A stretch of DNA of 64,000 nt from a virus (IMGVR_UViG_3300042197_001803:31858-95857), one strand, 5' to 3'; shown: positions 16,298 to 24,503, counted from the stretch's first letter. Notes: generated by a model not told the origin, from the letters alone. A program made the numbers and translations.

Positions 16298-17208
16298 TTA
16301 GTTCTTTTAAATTTAACGAATAACTTAACAAACATATCCCCACTATTATGATACCCCTTACCTTTAACCCTTAATGGTTTAGAGGTGTCAAAAATATCAG
16401 GTAATTTAATTGATATACTCCCGAGTGGGTGTGGAACCTCTATGTTGTCTTTTTCAAGTTCATCTTTATTAAGATATGAGTTATAGATTAAATCGTCGCC
16501 AATCTTTTCAAAATTATTTTGAGGAACTGATTTAACTCTAATAACTAAATTACCATACATACCATCAATGTAATCACCTTTACCTTGTAACTTTAAAAAT
16601 TGACCGTCGTCAATACCATGAGGTAATTTTATTTTTATACTTTCCAAAACTGACTTAGTTGTTTTACCATTACAACTTAAACAGGTTTTACTATACAAAA
16701 ATCCAGACCCTTTACAGTTATTACACGCCTGTCTAACCATTTGATTGAACATACTATTACCTATCTTATGTACATGAAATCCTTGTCCATTACAAACATG
16801 ACAGGTAATTCTGTCTCCCCCAGAACCATTACAGTCATTACATTGTAATTCTCTATTATATGTAATAACTCTATCACCAGCCAAAAATGAATCTACCGCA
16901 CCTATATTCATTTCAATTATTTTATCGGGAACCCCTCTTTTTCTTGAGGTATAAAATTGATTACCAAATAAATCTTCAAATGGATTAAACCCACCACCGA
17001 ATGGATTTTGTTTTTTACTATCGTACATTTTTCTTTTATTTTCATCTCCCAAAGTGTCATAAGCTTCAGATATTTTTTTAAAATTATCTTCAGACCCTCC
17101 TTTATCGGGATGATGTTCAACCGCTAATTTACGATACGCCTTTTTTATTTCATCTTGTGTGGCGTTTTCATTAACACCTAATACCGTGTAAAAATTATCC
17201 TGATTCAT
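16294..17208 (-). CDS. dnaJ: DnaJ-type co-chaperone
   Basis: A 304-residue protein. Residues 5-65 are a complete J domain with HPD at 33-35 that would stimulate the host DnaK ATPase. A short Gly/Phe linker ([16 protein letters not shown]) follows, then four Cys pairs at about 122-185 ([24 protein letters not shown] and CLSCNGK, the last lacking the usual final Gly), then the substrate-binding C-terminal domains with [12 protein letters not shown]. It is about 70 residues shorter than bacterial DnaJ. It probably helps fold phage structural proteins or remodel host complexes together with host DnaK. Confidence 0.93.
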   Translation of the reverse strand: MNQDNFYTVLGVNENATQDEIKKAYRKLAVEHHPDKGGSEDNFKKISEAYDTLGDENKRKMYDSKKQNPFGGGFNPFEDLFGNQFYTSRKRGVPDKIIEMNIGAVDSFLAGDRVITYNRELQCNDCNGSGGDRITCHVCNGQGFHVHKIGNSMFNQMVRQACNNCKGSGFLYSKTCLSCNGKTTKSVLESIKIKLPHGIDDGQFLKLQGKGDYIDGMYGNLVIRVKSVPQNNFEKIGDDLIYNSYLNKDELEKDNIEVPHPLGSISIKLPDIFDTSKPLRVKGKGYHNSGDMFVKLFVKFKRTN

Positions 17209-17276
17209 TTACAATATTTATTTAAAACCTTTTTAAGTTATATTTTAATAATATAATCAAAATAAGTTATAAAGTA

Positions 17277-17930
17277 ATGAACTACTCCGAAAATTACCTT
17301 ATAGTTCTTTTTAAGAATAAAAGAAAAAAGAAAATAATCAATAAATTTAAGACTCATAAAAGAGCTAAAGAATTTTTTGATAATTTATTATCGGAATCCA
17401 ATAGTGTAATATTTGATAAACAATACGAAAATGGTGTTAAATCAAAATATGAAATCGCAATATTAGAACGAATGTCAGGTACTATGTTACCAATCTTTTT
17501 AAAAGATGAACTAGGTAGAAATATTAAAGTTGAATTGGATGATGAAAACTATAAAATAATTAAGATTGAGGATTATAAAGAAGACGAGTATATTTTAGAT
17601 TATTCTAATTCAAATAAATTAACAACTAAGGAATTCATTAAGACTTTTTTGGACCCGTCAGGATTCAAATTAATATCTAAATTAAATAATAAGATTATTG
17701 TACAAAACGACGATAAAATAAATTTATTTACACTTAAAAATGAAGATGATTCTTTAAGGTTTGTAGATAGTTTAAGTGAATATTTTAGACTACATAAAAG
17801 GTTTGATTGTATCTTTGTTAAAGATTACTCAACACAACAAAGAAAGTACTTATACGAACTTTTGGTTAATAATGGTTTTCCTAAGAGTTATTTGGTTCGT
17901 CGTTCAACGACTCATCCAGTAAAAACATAA
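17277..17930 (+). CDS. Hypothetical protein, 217 residues
   Basis: A soluble, Lys-rich protein. The first 65 residues (YLIVLFKNKRKKKIINKFKT, then HKRAKEFFDNLL) resemble small phage proteins of alpha/beta shape. The middle is acidic (VELDDENYKIIKIEDYKEDEY). No family is recognised. It is transcribed divergently from dnaJ over a 68-bp AT-rich spacer (17209-17276) with ATATTTATTT, and its end overlaps the minus-strand gene at 17881 by 50 bases. Confidence 0.65.
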   Translation: MNYSENYLIVLFKNKRKKKIINKFKTHKRAKEFFDNLLSESNSVIFDKQYENGVKSKYEIAILERMSGTMLPIFLKDELGRNIKVELDDENYKIIKIEDYKEDEYILDYSNSNKLTTKEFIKTFLDPSGFKLISKLNNKIIVQNDDKINLFTLKNEDDSLRFVDSLSEYFRLHKRFDCIFVKDYSTQQRKYLYELLVNNGFPKSYLVRRSTTHPVKT

Positions 17931-18132
17931 ATTGAACGTTGGATAATTCAATCATAAATTGAGAATGTCCATGGTCAATTTCTCTAAAATTTTTTTGTAC
18001 TTTTTTAAACTCGTCTTTTTTAAGCTCTAATGCAACTGCTATTTTTCCATTTGGAAAAAGTGTTTCTAACCCATCGGAAATCATTGCCAGTTTTTCAATT
18101 ATCCCATCAATACTTTTTTGATTCTCTTCCAT
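17881..18132 (-). CDS. Hypothetical protein, 83 residues
   Basis: An acidic, largely helical protein (IDGIIEKLAMISDGLETLFP and ALELKKDEFKKVQKNFREID). No family is recognised. It is the last of four overlapping small genes (17881-18672) and the 50-base convergent overlap with a plus-strand gene is long for this genome, so its C-terminal boundary deserves caution. The function is unknown. Confidence 0.6.
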   Translation of the reverse strand: MEENQKSIDGIIEKLAMISDGLETLFPNGKIAVALELKKDEFKKVQKNFREIDHGHSQFMIELSNVQFMFLLDESLNDEPNNS

Positions 18133-18290
18133 AGTGATAATTTTTCAGGTTGTTTAGGTAGAATATCTTCTTTTTTTAATTTTTTTATATTGGCGATGAT
18201 GGTTTTTTTTTGAGATTCTAATTCTGTTTTATCCTTTAGTCTCTCCTTCTCCAACCACTCTAACGCCCTCGAGTTCGTCTTCAGTGTCAT
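18099..18290 (-). CDS. Hypothetical protein, 63 residues
   Basis: A basic, helical protein: LEWLEKERLKDKTELESQKK region, then KLKKEDILPKQPEKLSLWKR and a final KKVLMG. It could be a small coiled-coil or nucleic-acid-binding protein. Both ends overlap neighbours (34 and 62 bases), which suggests tight translational coupling. No family is recognised. Confidence 0.5.
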   Translation of the reverse strand: MTLKTNSRALEWLEKERLKDKTELESQKKTIIANIKKLKKEDILPKQPEKLSLWKRIKKVLMG

Positions 18291-18672
18291 CTAACTTAAT
18301 CTTATTGTTTTTTATTTCAAATTGAAGTTCTTTTAAATTGTGTAAATTTTGTTTTTCAAATAATACTTTAAGTTCGTTAACTTTAGATTCAAATAGTTTT
18401 TCTTTTTCTTCTCTTTCTAAATTATATTTAACAATACTTTGAATGTTCTTTGAAGTTAATTCAATGTCTTCTTCATTTATTTCACTAACAAAAGAAAAAA
18501 ATCTATGTCCTTGAATTTGTGATTCTTGTTCTAAAATTTTATCTTCTCTAACAAATTTTTTAGGTAACTTCCATGTATTTGGAAAATTAACATCAAAACT
18601 TAGATAGTTTTTAATTTTTCTAACCGATTGGATATACGGTAGTAATGCTGAAAATTCTTTATATAAACTCAT
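18229..18672 (-). CDS. Hypothetical coiled-coil protein, 147 residues
   Basis: It starts MSLYKEFSALLPYIQSVRKI. The N-terminal half has LSFDVNFPNTWKLPKKFV, a segment with a conserved look; the C-terminal half is a charged helix (LEREEKEKLFESKVNELKVL and beyond) that would form a coiled coil. No family is recognised. It follows a small membrane protein gene by four bases. The function is unknown. Confidence 0.65.
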   Translation of the reverse strand: MSLYKEFSALLPYIQSVRKIKNYLSFDVNFPNTWKLPKKFVREDKILEQESQIQGHRFFSFVSEINEEDIELTSKNIQSIVKYNLEREEKEKLFESKVNELKVLFEKQNLHNLKELQFEIKNNKIKLDDTEDELEGVRVVGEGETKG

Positions 18673-18676
18673 TCTA

Positions 18677-18865
18677 TTAAATCTTGATTAGGTATGTTAA
18701 AATATAAGACAAAGATAAACCAAAAAACATAAGTTCCCTCCCAGACAATATAAACTGTTCGGGAGGGTTTTTACTAAGGGCACTTATAAACCTGAAAATT
18801 GTTCTACTAACATTTAGTGCTGTAAAAATAAAAACGAATAAAAAAATCGTGTCTAATGTATACAT
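18677..18865 (-). CDS. Small two-helix membrane protein
   Basis: A 62-residue protein with hydrophobic segments at residues about 5-25 (LDTIFLFVFIFTALNVSRTI) and 45-62 (LMFFGLSLSYILTYLIKI), joined by a polar loop. Both helices are long enough to span the membrane. Its ATG overlaps the stop of the Hc1-like gene by one base (TAATG). The function is unknown. Confidence 0.6.
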   Translation of the reverse strand: MYTLDTIFLFVFIFTALNVSRTIFRFISALSKNPPEQFILSGRELMFFGLSLSYILTYLIKI

Positions 18866-19041
18866 TATTCGTTTGTTTTCTTTTCGTCTAATATTTCAAG
18901 TCTTAATTGTTGTAGTAGTGATTTAAGTTCCTGAGCTTGTTTTCTTGCTCTGGTTCCTGCACTTTTGTTACCTTTGTAAAATTTAGTAACATCGACTGAT
19001 AATTCTTCAGTCAATAATTTAATTTTTTCTAAAGTTTCCAT
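18865..19041 (-). CDS. Histone H1-like (Hc1-type) protein
   Basis: A 58-residue protein: METLEKIKLLTEELSVDVTK followed by FYKGNKSAGTRARKQAQELK and a helical tail. The core K-F-Y-x-G-N-K-x-A-G-T-R-x-R-K is the signature of the short Hc1-like proteins of Bacteroidota. These are basic nucleoid-associated proteins. In a phage the likely roles are compaction of phage or host DNA or use as a chromatin mimic. The family call is from the motif. It is coupled to the next gene by TAATG. Confidence 0.82.
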   Translation of the reverse strand: METLEKIKLLTEELSVDVTKFYKGNKSAGTRARKQAQELKSLLQQLRLEILDEKKTNE

Positions 19042-19119
19042 TTTTTTATATTTTTAAAGTTTTTATCTTAATCTAAGATTAGTTTTTTTTATTATATAGT
19101 AAACAATAACTGAGTTTTT

Positions 19120-19587
19120 TTAATTTTTCAAATTTCTATCCAAAGTCTTATAAATTGTAGCTATCATATCTAAATCAGACTTGGTAAATGGTTTTTTAAC
19201 ATCGAATAGGTCATTGAAGAAGTTACCTATTGACTTTCTAACCTTATCGTCAGTTTGATTGTAAAATATGTCTTTAAAGAAAGACTGAAAATATTCGTAG
19301 TGGTCACCCTTTTTTAAGAATTTAATATTTTCTTTTTCAAAATTCTCAACGGTTTTGTTCCAACACCAATCAAAGTGTTTAACATTATCGTCCTCTGACA
19401 TTACTATTTTAGTTTCATTAGGTAATGTATTTTCACCCAAATAGGTATCAACTATAATTATGTTTAATGAATGTGAAAAATCAGAAAACAAATCTAGTTT
19501 TTCAGGTATGATATTGTTTACCCTAAACCATATGTCAACATCCTCAGGATTCAACGGTTTTGTTATATAATTAAAAAAATTCTCCAT
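19120..19587 (-). CDS. Hypothetical protein, 155 residues
   Basis: A soluble protein with a helical C-terminus (KPFTKSDLDMIATIYKTLDR) and an N-terminal DIWFRVNNIIPEKLDLFSDF. No family is recognised. Its ATG lies inside the 3' arm of an 11-bp hairpin (19580-19606) that also looks like the terminator of the gene upstream, so its translation may be controlled by folding of the message. It has a His and several Trp/Cys residues (HFDWCWNKTVENFEK) but no identifiable active site. Confidence 0.65.
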   Translation of the reverse strand: MENFFNYITKPLNPEDVDIWFRVNNIIPEKLDLFSDFSHSLNIIIVDTYLGENTLPNETKIVMSEDDNVKHFDWCWNKTVENFEKENIKFLKKGDHYEYFQSFFKDIFYNQTDDKVRKSIGNFFNDLFDVKKPFTKSDLDMIATIYKTLDRNLKN

Positions 19588-19606
19588 AGATTTGGTCTAT
19601 GGAGAA
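19580..19606 (-). terminator. Hairpin: terminator that contains a start codon
   Basis: On the minus strand TTCTCCATAGA, loop CCAAA and TCTATGGAGAA form a perfect 11-bp stem, and TTTTTTT follows directly. It lies 28 bases past the stop of the 540-residue gene. The ATG of the next gene (19587) is inside the 3' arm, so the same element can end upstream transcripts and hide the start codon when the message folds. Confidence 0.75.
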
Positions 19607-19634
19607 ATAATAATTAATAATATAATAATGTAAA

Positions 19635-21257
19635 TTATTGTGTTTTTTGATTGTAACCCATTAATGATTTCATTCTACCAAATTCCTCATTAATTTTTTG
19701 AGCTTTTTTAGGGTCAATAGATTCTAACTTAGTCATAATTTTATCACCCTCATCCTCACCTGTCTTATCGTTAACAATAGGTTGTGGTGCTTTATTGTAT
19801 GCCTTTCTTTTAATCTTAGCTAACAAATTATCTTTTCTAATTTTATTTCTTTTTTTGTTAACATCAGACTTACCTGTGTTTGCCCACTCAGGATTATTAC
19901 CTGTTCTTGAAGAACCTTCAATATTGTCTGTTACCCAATCTTCATTAGGACTTATTCCGTCATAATCCAAATTCTCTAAACCAGCTGCGGTAAAATTATC
20001 AATATAATCTTGAACAGCTCCTGATGGTACATAAGCCTTTTTACTCATTTTTGCTAGCTCTCCGTTTCCTTTTGGAAAGAAGTCGGGATTCTCTTTGTAT
20101 TCACCTTTAGAACCATCTTTAAGATATTCTTTCATTTTTTTAGCGGTGGCCTTTAAAGCATCACTATTTTCTTTACCATCTTTAGCATGAATTTGTTTAT
20201 ATTTTTCTAAACCTTTAGCAGTTCCTAATTTTATATTAGATTTCTGTTCTTCCATAATAATTTTTTCAATTAATTTAATCATTTCAGATTCTTTAAGTTT
20301 AACTGATTTTTTCTTGTGTTCAGAACCCGCATACCCTTTAATATTTTTAGCAAAGTTCGCCATTTTAACCACTGATGGATTATCAGATTTCATAGCTTTA
20401 TCTATACATTTTTTAGTTACTTCACCTTCTTCAGATGCTAAACCATTTCTTTTACACCAAGAACCAAATTTACCTTCAGTTCCTTTCTTCTCAATTTTTT
20501 CAGTAGCTTTTTGTATGAATTTTTTACCTTCTCCTAAATTTGAAGTGTCTTTATATTTTTTACCACCTAACTCAAAAGTACCACCTTTAGGGGTTTGTTT
20601 TAATTTAGCGGTAAAAGCATTACCTTCCTCAGTTTCACCTTCTTCAGAAACCATTTCACCAGCTCTAAATCCTGCAGGTGTTCTGAAATTAGGGTCGTTA
20701 ATATTCTTACCTTTACTCTTCATACTTCTAAGTTTTTTAAAATCAGCACCTGTGATTTTACCTTTTGGTTCTGCAACGTCAATTTTGTGTTGTTTTCCGT
20801 GAAGTTCTTCGCTCATTTCTAACTTTTTATGATATCTACAAGCCTCTTCATTGTATTCTTCAGAATCTTTAGAACAAAATCTGTTAACCCTATCTAATGG
20901 GTCACCATCATCATCCGCTGACGTTATTTCTAAATTATCTTCCATAGATATTTCTTCTTTATCTTCAGCAACATAATCAAATTCTGTAGATGCGTTTTTT
21001 AAATAACCTATTTCTTCTTCATACATTCTGTTAGACCCACACTGTTCACAAGTTTCACCTTCTTTCATTTCACCACCACATTGTTCACATGTTTCCATTT
21101 TTTCGTTAACTTCAGATGACATCATTTCGTCAACTTCTTCATCGGTTGGGATTTTATTTTTTATCTTGGAAACTAATTTATTGGCTTTTTCCTCCAAAGT
21201 TTCATTAATAACCTTATTTATTAAACTATCTATGTAAGTTTGATTTAATTTTTTCAT
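19635..21257 (-). CDS. Long motif-rich protein, probably virion-internal
   Basis: A 540-residue, highly charged protein. It opens MKKLNQTYIDSLINKVINET, a tag like those of other proteins here. Residues 55-76 are a zinc-ribbon-like element with CEQCGG and CEQCGS. Around 260-320 is GKFGSWCKRNGLA, KKCIDKAMKSDNPSVVKMA and FAKNIKGYAG, a pattern common in uncharacterised large-phage proteins (WCKR-G, CI-x-K, K-x-A-x-FA-x-N). The end, INEEFGRMKSLMGYNQKTQ, is also a recurrent phage tail motif. It may be a scaffold, core or packaged protein; a maturation substrate is possible. A TATTTATAA element precedes the start. Confidence 0.78.
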   Translation of the reverse strand: MKKLNQTYIDSLINKVINETLEEKANKLVSKIKNKIPTDEEVDEMMSSEVNEKMETCEQCGGEMKEGETCEQCGSNRMYEEEIGYLKNASTEFDYVAEDKEEISMEDNLEITSADDDGDPLDRVNRFCSKDSEEYNEEACRYHKKLEMSEELHGKQHKIDVAEPKGKITGADFKKLRSMKSKGKNINDPNFRTPAGFRAGEMVSEEGETEEGNAFTAKLKQTPKGGTFELGGKKYKDTSNLGEGKKFIQKATEKIEKKGTEGKFGSWCKRNGLASEEGEVTKKCIDKAMKSDNPSVVKMANFAKNIKGYAGSEHKKKSVKLKESEMIKLIEKIIMEEQKSNIKLGTAKGLEKYKQIHAKDGKENSDALKATAKKMKEYLKDGSKGEYKENPDFFPKGNGELAKMSKKAYVPSGAVQDYIDNFTAAGLENLDYDGISPNEDWVTDNIEGSSRTGNNPEWANTGKSDVNKKRNKIRKDNLLAKIKRKAYNKAPQPIVNDKTGEDEGDKIMTKLESIDPKKAQKINEEFGRMKSLMGYNQKTQ

Positions 21258-21270
21258 TTTACTTTTTTAT

Positions 21271-21280
21271 TATAAATATC
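21271..21280 (-). promoter_or_regulatory. TATTTATA element upstream of 21257 gene
   Basis: Coding-strand GATATTTATA, 13 bases before the ATG and directly downstream of the stop of the preceding gene. It is one of the clearest copies of the recurrent element described in the findings. Confidence 0.35.
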
Positions 21281-21293
21281 AATTATTTTCAGT

Positions 21294-22361
21294 TTATTTT
21301 GAGTTTTTGTTTTTTTCATATTCATAAGCTAAAATTGTTTTAATCACATTTTCACTTATATTATGTTCTTTACTTACTTTTGATATTACCTTCTTAAGTG
21401 TCTCGTTTTCAAAAATATTTAAAGCTTTAATATCACCTTGGTTACAATATGGAAATGTCTTACATTTCTTTTTAACCTGAACAAATTTGCCTCCAGGTAT
21501 TTGTGGTTTTGAAGCCCCTCTAAAATCTTTTTTGTTCATTGATTTAGCCCACATTTTAGGTGTTGAATATTGACCAGCAGAGGATGAGCTAGTCGCTTCT
21601 TTAGCTTCAATTTTTTGTAATTTATCGTAATACTTTGGGTCTTCAAATAAATGGTCCATCGCGATTTCTTTAGCCTTACCTCTATCGTCAGTATGTTCCA
21701 TTTCAACCTTAATACCTTTGTTGAGTTGTTTTTTTAATTCTTTTTCAACCAACCCAATATCTTTACCTTTTTGTTTGTTTTTATTAACAAGGTCTTCAAA
21801 AGTTTTGTTATCCGCTTTACCACCTTTTAGTTTTTCCTCAGACATTTGTTTTTTCTTTCTACCTTGACAATGAGCCCTTTGCGAAAAACCTTTTGGGTTT
21901 TTACAATCAATACTTTTTTTATATTTTTCTGACCACTTTTCTTCTACCTCTTCCGATTCATAAACAAAACCACCTTTAACTTTTTTCTTTGGTTGTTCAT
22001 CTTTAAACATACTATCAAGTCTTTTAGGTTCAGTGGTAAATAAAGGTTGACTATATCCACCAGCTGACCCCGCACCTGTAGCCTCGGTTGTTTCTCCATC
22101 TTCACCCATAATAGGTTTCATAGATGTTAATTTACCAATAGGTTTTTTAATTTTCTTTTTACCAGTTAAATCACTTACTTTCATGGTTTTAATAGGTCTT
22201 CTAATTATTTGTTCGTTACTTTCGTCTTCATTAGTAGGGACAGCATTAATGAACTGATTAACCGACATAGCACCTTCGGGTCCTTGGATAACGTTCATAT
22301 CGCTAGCGGTCTTTCCGATTGCGGTTTTTAAATTTCCTGATAAGTTTAAGTTTTTAAGCAT
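21294..22361 (-). CDS. Motif-rich protein with DUF5661-like segment
   Basis: A 355-residue protein made of short motifs. EATGAGSAGGYSQPLF at about residues 92-107 and EATSSSSAGQYSTPKMW at about 254-270 are related repeats. Between them lie YKKSIDCKNPKGFSQRAHCQ at about 147-166, a Cys-containing motif common in phages, and GIKVEMEHTDDRGKAKEIAM followed by DHLFEDPKYYDKL at about 216-250, which matches the DUF5661 pattern. Later come KKKCKTFPYCNQGDIKAL and a helical tail. It lies beside the 540-residue gene and is probably functionally linked (virion-internal or assembly protein). The exact role is unknown. Confidence 0.78.
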   Translation of the reverse strand: MLKNLNLSGNLKTAIGKTASDMNVIQGPEGAMSVNQFINAVPTNEDESNEQIIRRPIKTMKVSDLTGKKKIKKPIGKLTSMKPIMGEDGETTEATGAGSAGGYSQPLFTTEPKRLDSMFKDEQPKKKVKGGFVYESEEVEEKWSEKYKKSIDCKNPKGFSQRAHCQGRKKKQMSEEKLKGGKADNKTFEDLVNKNKQKGKDIGLVEKELKKQLNKGIKVEMEHTDDRGKAKEIAMDHLFEDPKYYDKLQKIEAKEATSSSSAGQYSTPKMWAKSMNKKDFRGASKPQIPGGKFVQVKKKCKTFPYCNQGDIKALNIFENETLKKVISKVSKEHNISENVIKTILAYEYEKNKNSK

Positions 22362-22599
22362 TTTTTAATCTAGGTTCCCAATAACTTCTTTGAGTCCACA
22401 TAAAATTGTAAAACTCTCTGAATATTTTTATGGTGATATCTTTAACATCACCTTTTAATTTACCTCTTTTAATTTCTTGAGCAACTAAATCAATCATTTT
22501 GTCTTCGTGTTGACGCAAAGTACTAGAACCAAGAAAATCTTTAATTTCTTTTCTAATCATTGTTTCAATTTCTCTTTTTTCAGTTTGAGTTAGAGCCAT
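22354..22599 (-). CDS. Hypothetical protein, 81 residues
   Basis: A charged helical protein: ALTQTEKREIETMIRKEIKD, then HEDKMIDLVAQEIKRGKLKG and a Trp/Tyr-rich end FMWTQRSYWEPRL. It overlaps both neighbours by eight to ten bases. The conserved look of the C-terminal aromatic cluster suggests a binding surface. No family is recognised. A structural accessory role is likely by context. Confidence 0.65.
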   Translation of the reverse strand: MALTQTEKREIETMIRKEIKDFLGSSTLRQHEDKMIDLVAQEIKRGKLKGDVKDITIKIFREFYNFMWTQRSYWEPRLKNA

Positions 22600-23027
22600 A
22601 TTCCAATCAATATTGAGGTTGATATTATTCCAATAACCGAACCTATCTTATAAAAGATACCTTCGGTTTTTCTTCTTTTAATTTCTTTTTTTAAATTATC
22701 TGTTAATTCTTTAGAAATCTTTAGTTGTTCGTCTTTTAAAACTATAATACATTGATTATTTGTGTCTTTAATAGTCAATAGTTGTATAATACTATCTTTA
22801 ACTTCTTCTCTACTTTCAATTAGGGATATTTTTTCTTGGTATAATTTAACTTCTTCTTCACACCCATCCAACTTTATTAAATCTTTAACAACCTCTTTAG
22901 CGGTTTCCTTACTAAGAATAACTTTAGTTGTGTCGGTTAATTTAACTTTATTTTTTACCGTATCTATTTGTGAAAAACAATTCAAGGTCATTAACGCCAA
23001 AATTGTCAACATTACGAATTTTTTCAT
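22590..23027 (-). CDS. Secreted protein with C-terminal anchor, spanin-like
   Basis: A 145-residue protein with a signal peptide MKKFVMLTILALMTLNCFSQ (residues 1-20). The LNC could be a lipobox with an unusual residue before Cys, or cleavage could follow FSQ as in many flavobacterial exported proteins. Residues 40-120 are a charged coiled coil and residues about 127-144 (IGSVIGIISTSILIGIWL) are a transmembrane helix. A secreted or lipid-anchored N-terminus, periplasmic coiled coil and membrane-anchored C-terminus is the topology of unimolecular spanins. Its first 80 bases overlap the preceding gene, as in Rz/Rz1 pairs, and the amidase gene is close by. Confidence 0.7.
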   Translation of the reverse strand: MKKFVMLTILALMTLNCFSQIDTVKNKVKLTDTTKVILSKETAKEVVKDLIKLDGCEEEVKLYQEKISLIESREEVKDSIIQLLTIKDTNNQCIIVLKDEQLKISKELTDNLKKEIKRRKTEGIFYKIGSVIGIISTSILIGIWL

Positions 23028-23289
23028 CAGTATTTCTTTTAATTATGTTAATAGTTTTATCAACTTTTTCTATTTTATTTGTTATATTAGATATATCACC
23101 ATTTAATGTTATTATCTTATTATTAATTTCGGTGTTAATTTTACTAATAGAATCCACGTTAGTTTGTAATGATTTTATTTTGTCTTCATACTTTTTAACA
23201 TCGGTTTTAATAGTATTAACACTAATTAAATTAATAATTAATAAAATTGCTATAACAGATAATAAAACAAATTCTTTAGTGATTTTCAT
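22948..23289 (-). CDS. Membrane-anchored coiled-coil protein, i-spanin-like
   Basis: A 113-residue protein with an N-terminal transmembrane helix (KEFVLLSVIAILLIINLISV, residues 5-24) followed by about 75 residues of coiled coil (KKYEDKIKSLQTNVDSISKI onward) and a short ending LELFFTNRYGKK. This is the build of Rz-type inner-membrane spanins. Its end overlaps the start of the next gene by 80 bases in another frame. Together they would join the inner and outer membranes after the amidase has cut the wall. No sequence family is recognised, so the call rests on topology and position. Confidence 0.65.
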   Translation of the reverse strand: MKITKEFVLLSVIAILLIINLISVNTIKTDVKKYEDKIKSLQTNVDSISKINTEINNKIITLNGDISNITNKIEKVDKTINIIKRNTDEKIRNVDNFGVNDLELFFTNRYGKK

Positions 23290-23290
23290 A

Positions 23291-23899
23291 TTATTCTACG
23301 TCTTTAGTTTTCTTTCTCGATGCTAATATTTTAGCCCATTTAGATTTAAATTTTTCGTAATATGTTTTTAGTTTTTCAATCAGTTCCAAAAAATTCTCAT
23401 CTGTTTTAATCATATCACCATTGATATATATACCATTCTCTTCTCCAATTGAAAAGAAGAATTCTAAATCAAACTCGATTAATTTACCTGACCACTCAAC
23501 ATTTTGTGGAAACACATTTAAACTATTGAAATCTACTAAATCAGAAACTTCATTGACAAACTCTTCCATTGTCTCTTGGAAAGCAACTTTTTCATCAGTA
23601 GTTAGTTCAACATCTTTTTTGTCTTTACCATTTAACACTAAAATACCGCCAGATATTCTATAACCTTGTTTTTTATCTTTACTTGGGTCTGTTTGGTCTT
23701 CAATTGTATCTTCAACCGATTTAGTTATATTAATTTTTTTAGTCACATTGTCGTCAGTCAAATCAACACCTTGTTCAGTTATAATTCCGTATTTACTACG
23801 AATTCTTTCATAATCCTCATTAAGATTATTATTACTTAACATCTCTCTAGATGCTCTTAATAATTGTTTTATTTCATCATGTGTATTCTTCATTTTCAA
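23291..23899 (-). CDS. Hypothetical protein, 202 residues
   Basis: A charged, helical protein. The start is MKMKNTHDEIKQLLRASREM and residues about 30-42 read YERIRSKYGIITEQG, which contains the same I-T-E-Q element as the tags on other proteins. The middle has YRISGGILVLNGKDKKDVEL and the end is basic (KSKWAKILASRKKTKDVE). No family is recognised. It lies between the amidase gene, which overlaps its start by 23 bases, and the spanin-like pair. It may be a virion or lysis-linked protein. Confidence 0.65.
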   Translation of the reverse strand: MKMKNTHDEIKQLLRASREMLSNNNLNEDYERIRSKYGIITEQGVDLTDDNVTKKINITKSVEDTIEDQTDPSKDKKQGYRISGGILVLNGKDKKDVELTTDEKVAFQETMEEFVNEVSDLVDFNSLNVFPQNVEWSGKLIEFDLEFFFSIGEENGIYINGDMIKTDENFLELIEKLKTYYEKFKSKWAKILASRKKTKDVE

Positions 23900-24482
23900 G
23901 TTTCTTTAAAAAGTATTCAAAATTAAATGATGGGTTAATGTCTGTATACATAATATCATAATTACTTCTACTAACAACACCTTCATATTTTTCAATTCCA
24001 TTTATTTTAGTATTGTGCCCAATAAATTGTGGTTTTATTGACATTTCTGAGAATATTTTCTTACACAATTCAATTGTTTTTTCGGTTTGAATTTCTGTGT
24101 AAGGTTCCCAAAAAAAGTAATCTCTCCACTTTTTTTCGTACACTTTACCTTTATAAATATCACCAATCCAATTAATGTAATAATCTTTTAGGGGTTCTTT
24201 ATTTAACCAACCCAAATTTTCTAAAGAAATAATAATACCGTTCCTGTTTATATTTGGAGAGTCGAATATATTTGAGTGTTCAATGTTGTTTAACAACTGA
24301 ATTATGTCACCATTTCTGGTAATAATATAATTTGGGATTTTGTTGTAGTTACCGTTAAATCGGTACGTTAAAGAATTTATATAACTATCGTACTCTCTAC
24401 CAGTATGAATTAAAATTATCTGATTTTTTTTCTTTTGTTTGCCACTTGGACTAAACTTGTTATTTTTTACTATATCTAACAT
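23877..24482 (-). CDS. N-acetylmuramoyl-L-alanine amidase (endolysin)
   Basis: A 201-residue protein of the amidase_2/PGRP fold. It has the first zinc ligand in IILIHTGREYDSYINSL, the substrate strand PNYIITRNGDIIQL, the conserved IISLENLGWL, a Trp/Tyr-rich insert, and the second ligand in IKPQFIGHNTKINGIEKYEG. These positions fit Zn-dependent amidases that cut the bond between muramic acid and L-alanine. There is no signal peptide, so it needs a holin. It stands in a cluster with the spanin-like pair and membrane proteins, the expected lysis context. Confidence 0.85.
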   Translation of the reverse strand: MLDIVKNNKFSPSGKQKKKNQIILIHTGREYDSYINSLTYRFNGNYNKIPNYIITRNGDIIQLLNNIEHSNIFDSPNINRNGIIISLENLGWLNKEPLKDYYINWIGDIYKGKVYEKKWRDYFFWEPYTEIQTEKTIELCKKIFSEMSIKPQFIGHNTKINGIEKYEGVVSRSNYDIMYTDINPSFNFEYFLKKLENEEYT

Positions 24483-24503
24483 TAACCATAGTGGTTCAGT
24501 AGT

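Noticed and set aside
18736-18767. CCCTCCC...GGGAGGG hairpin followed by TTTTT on the plus strand
   Set aside because: It has a 18-base loop, lies inside the minus-strand membrane protein gene, and no plus-strand gene ends nearby (the nearest ends at 17930).
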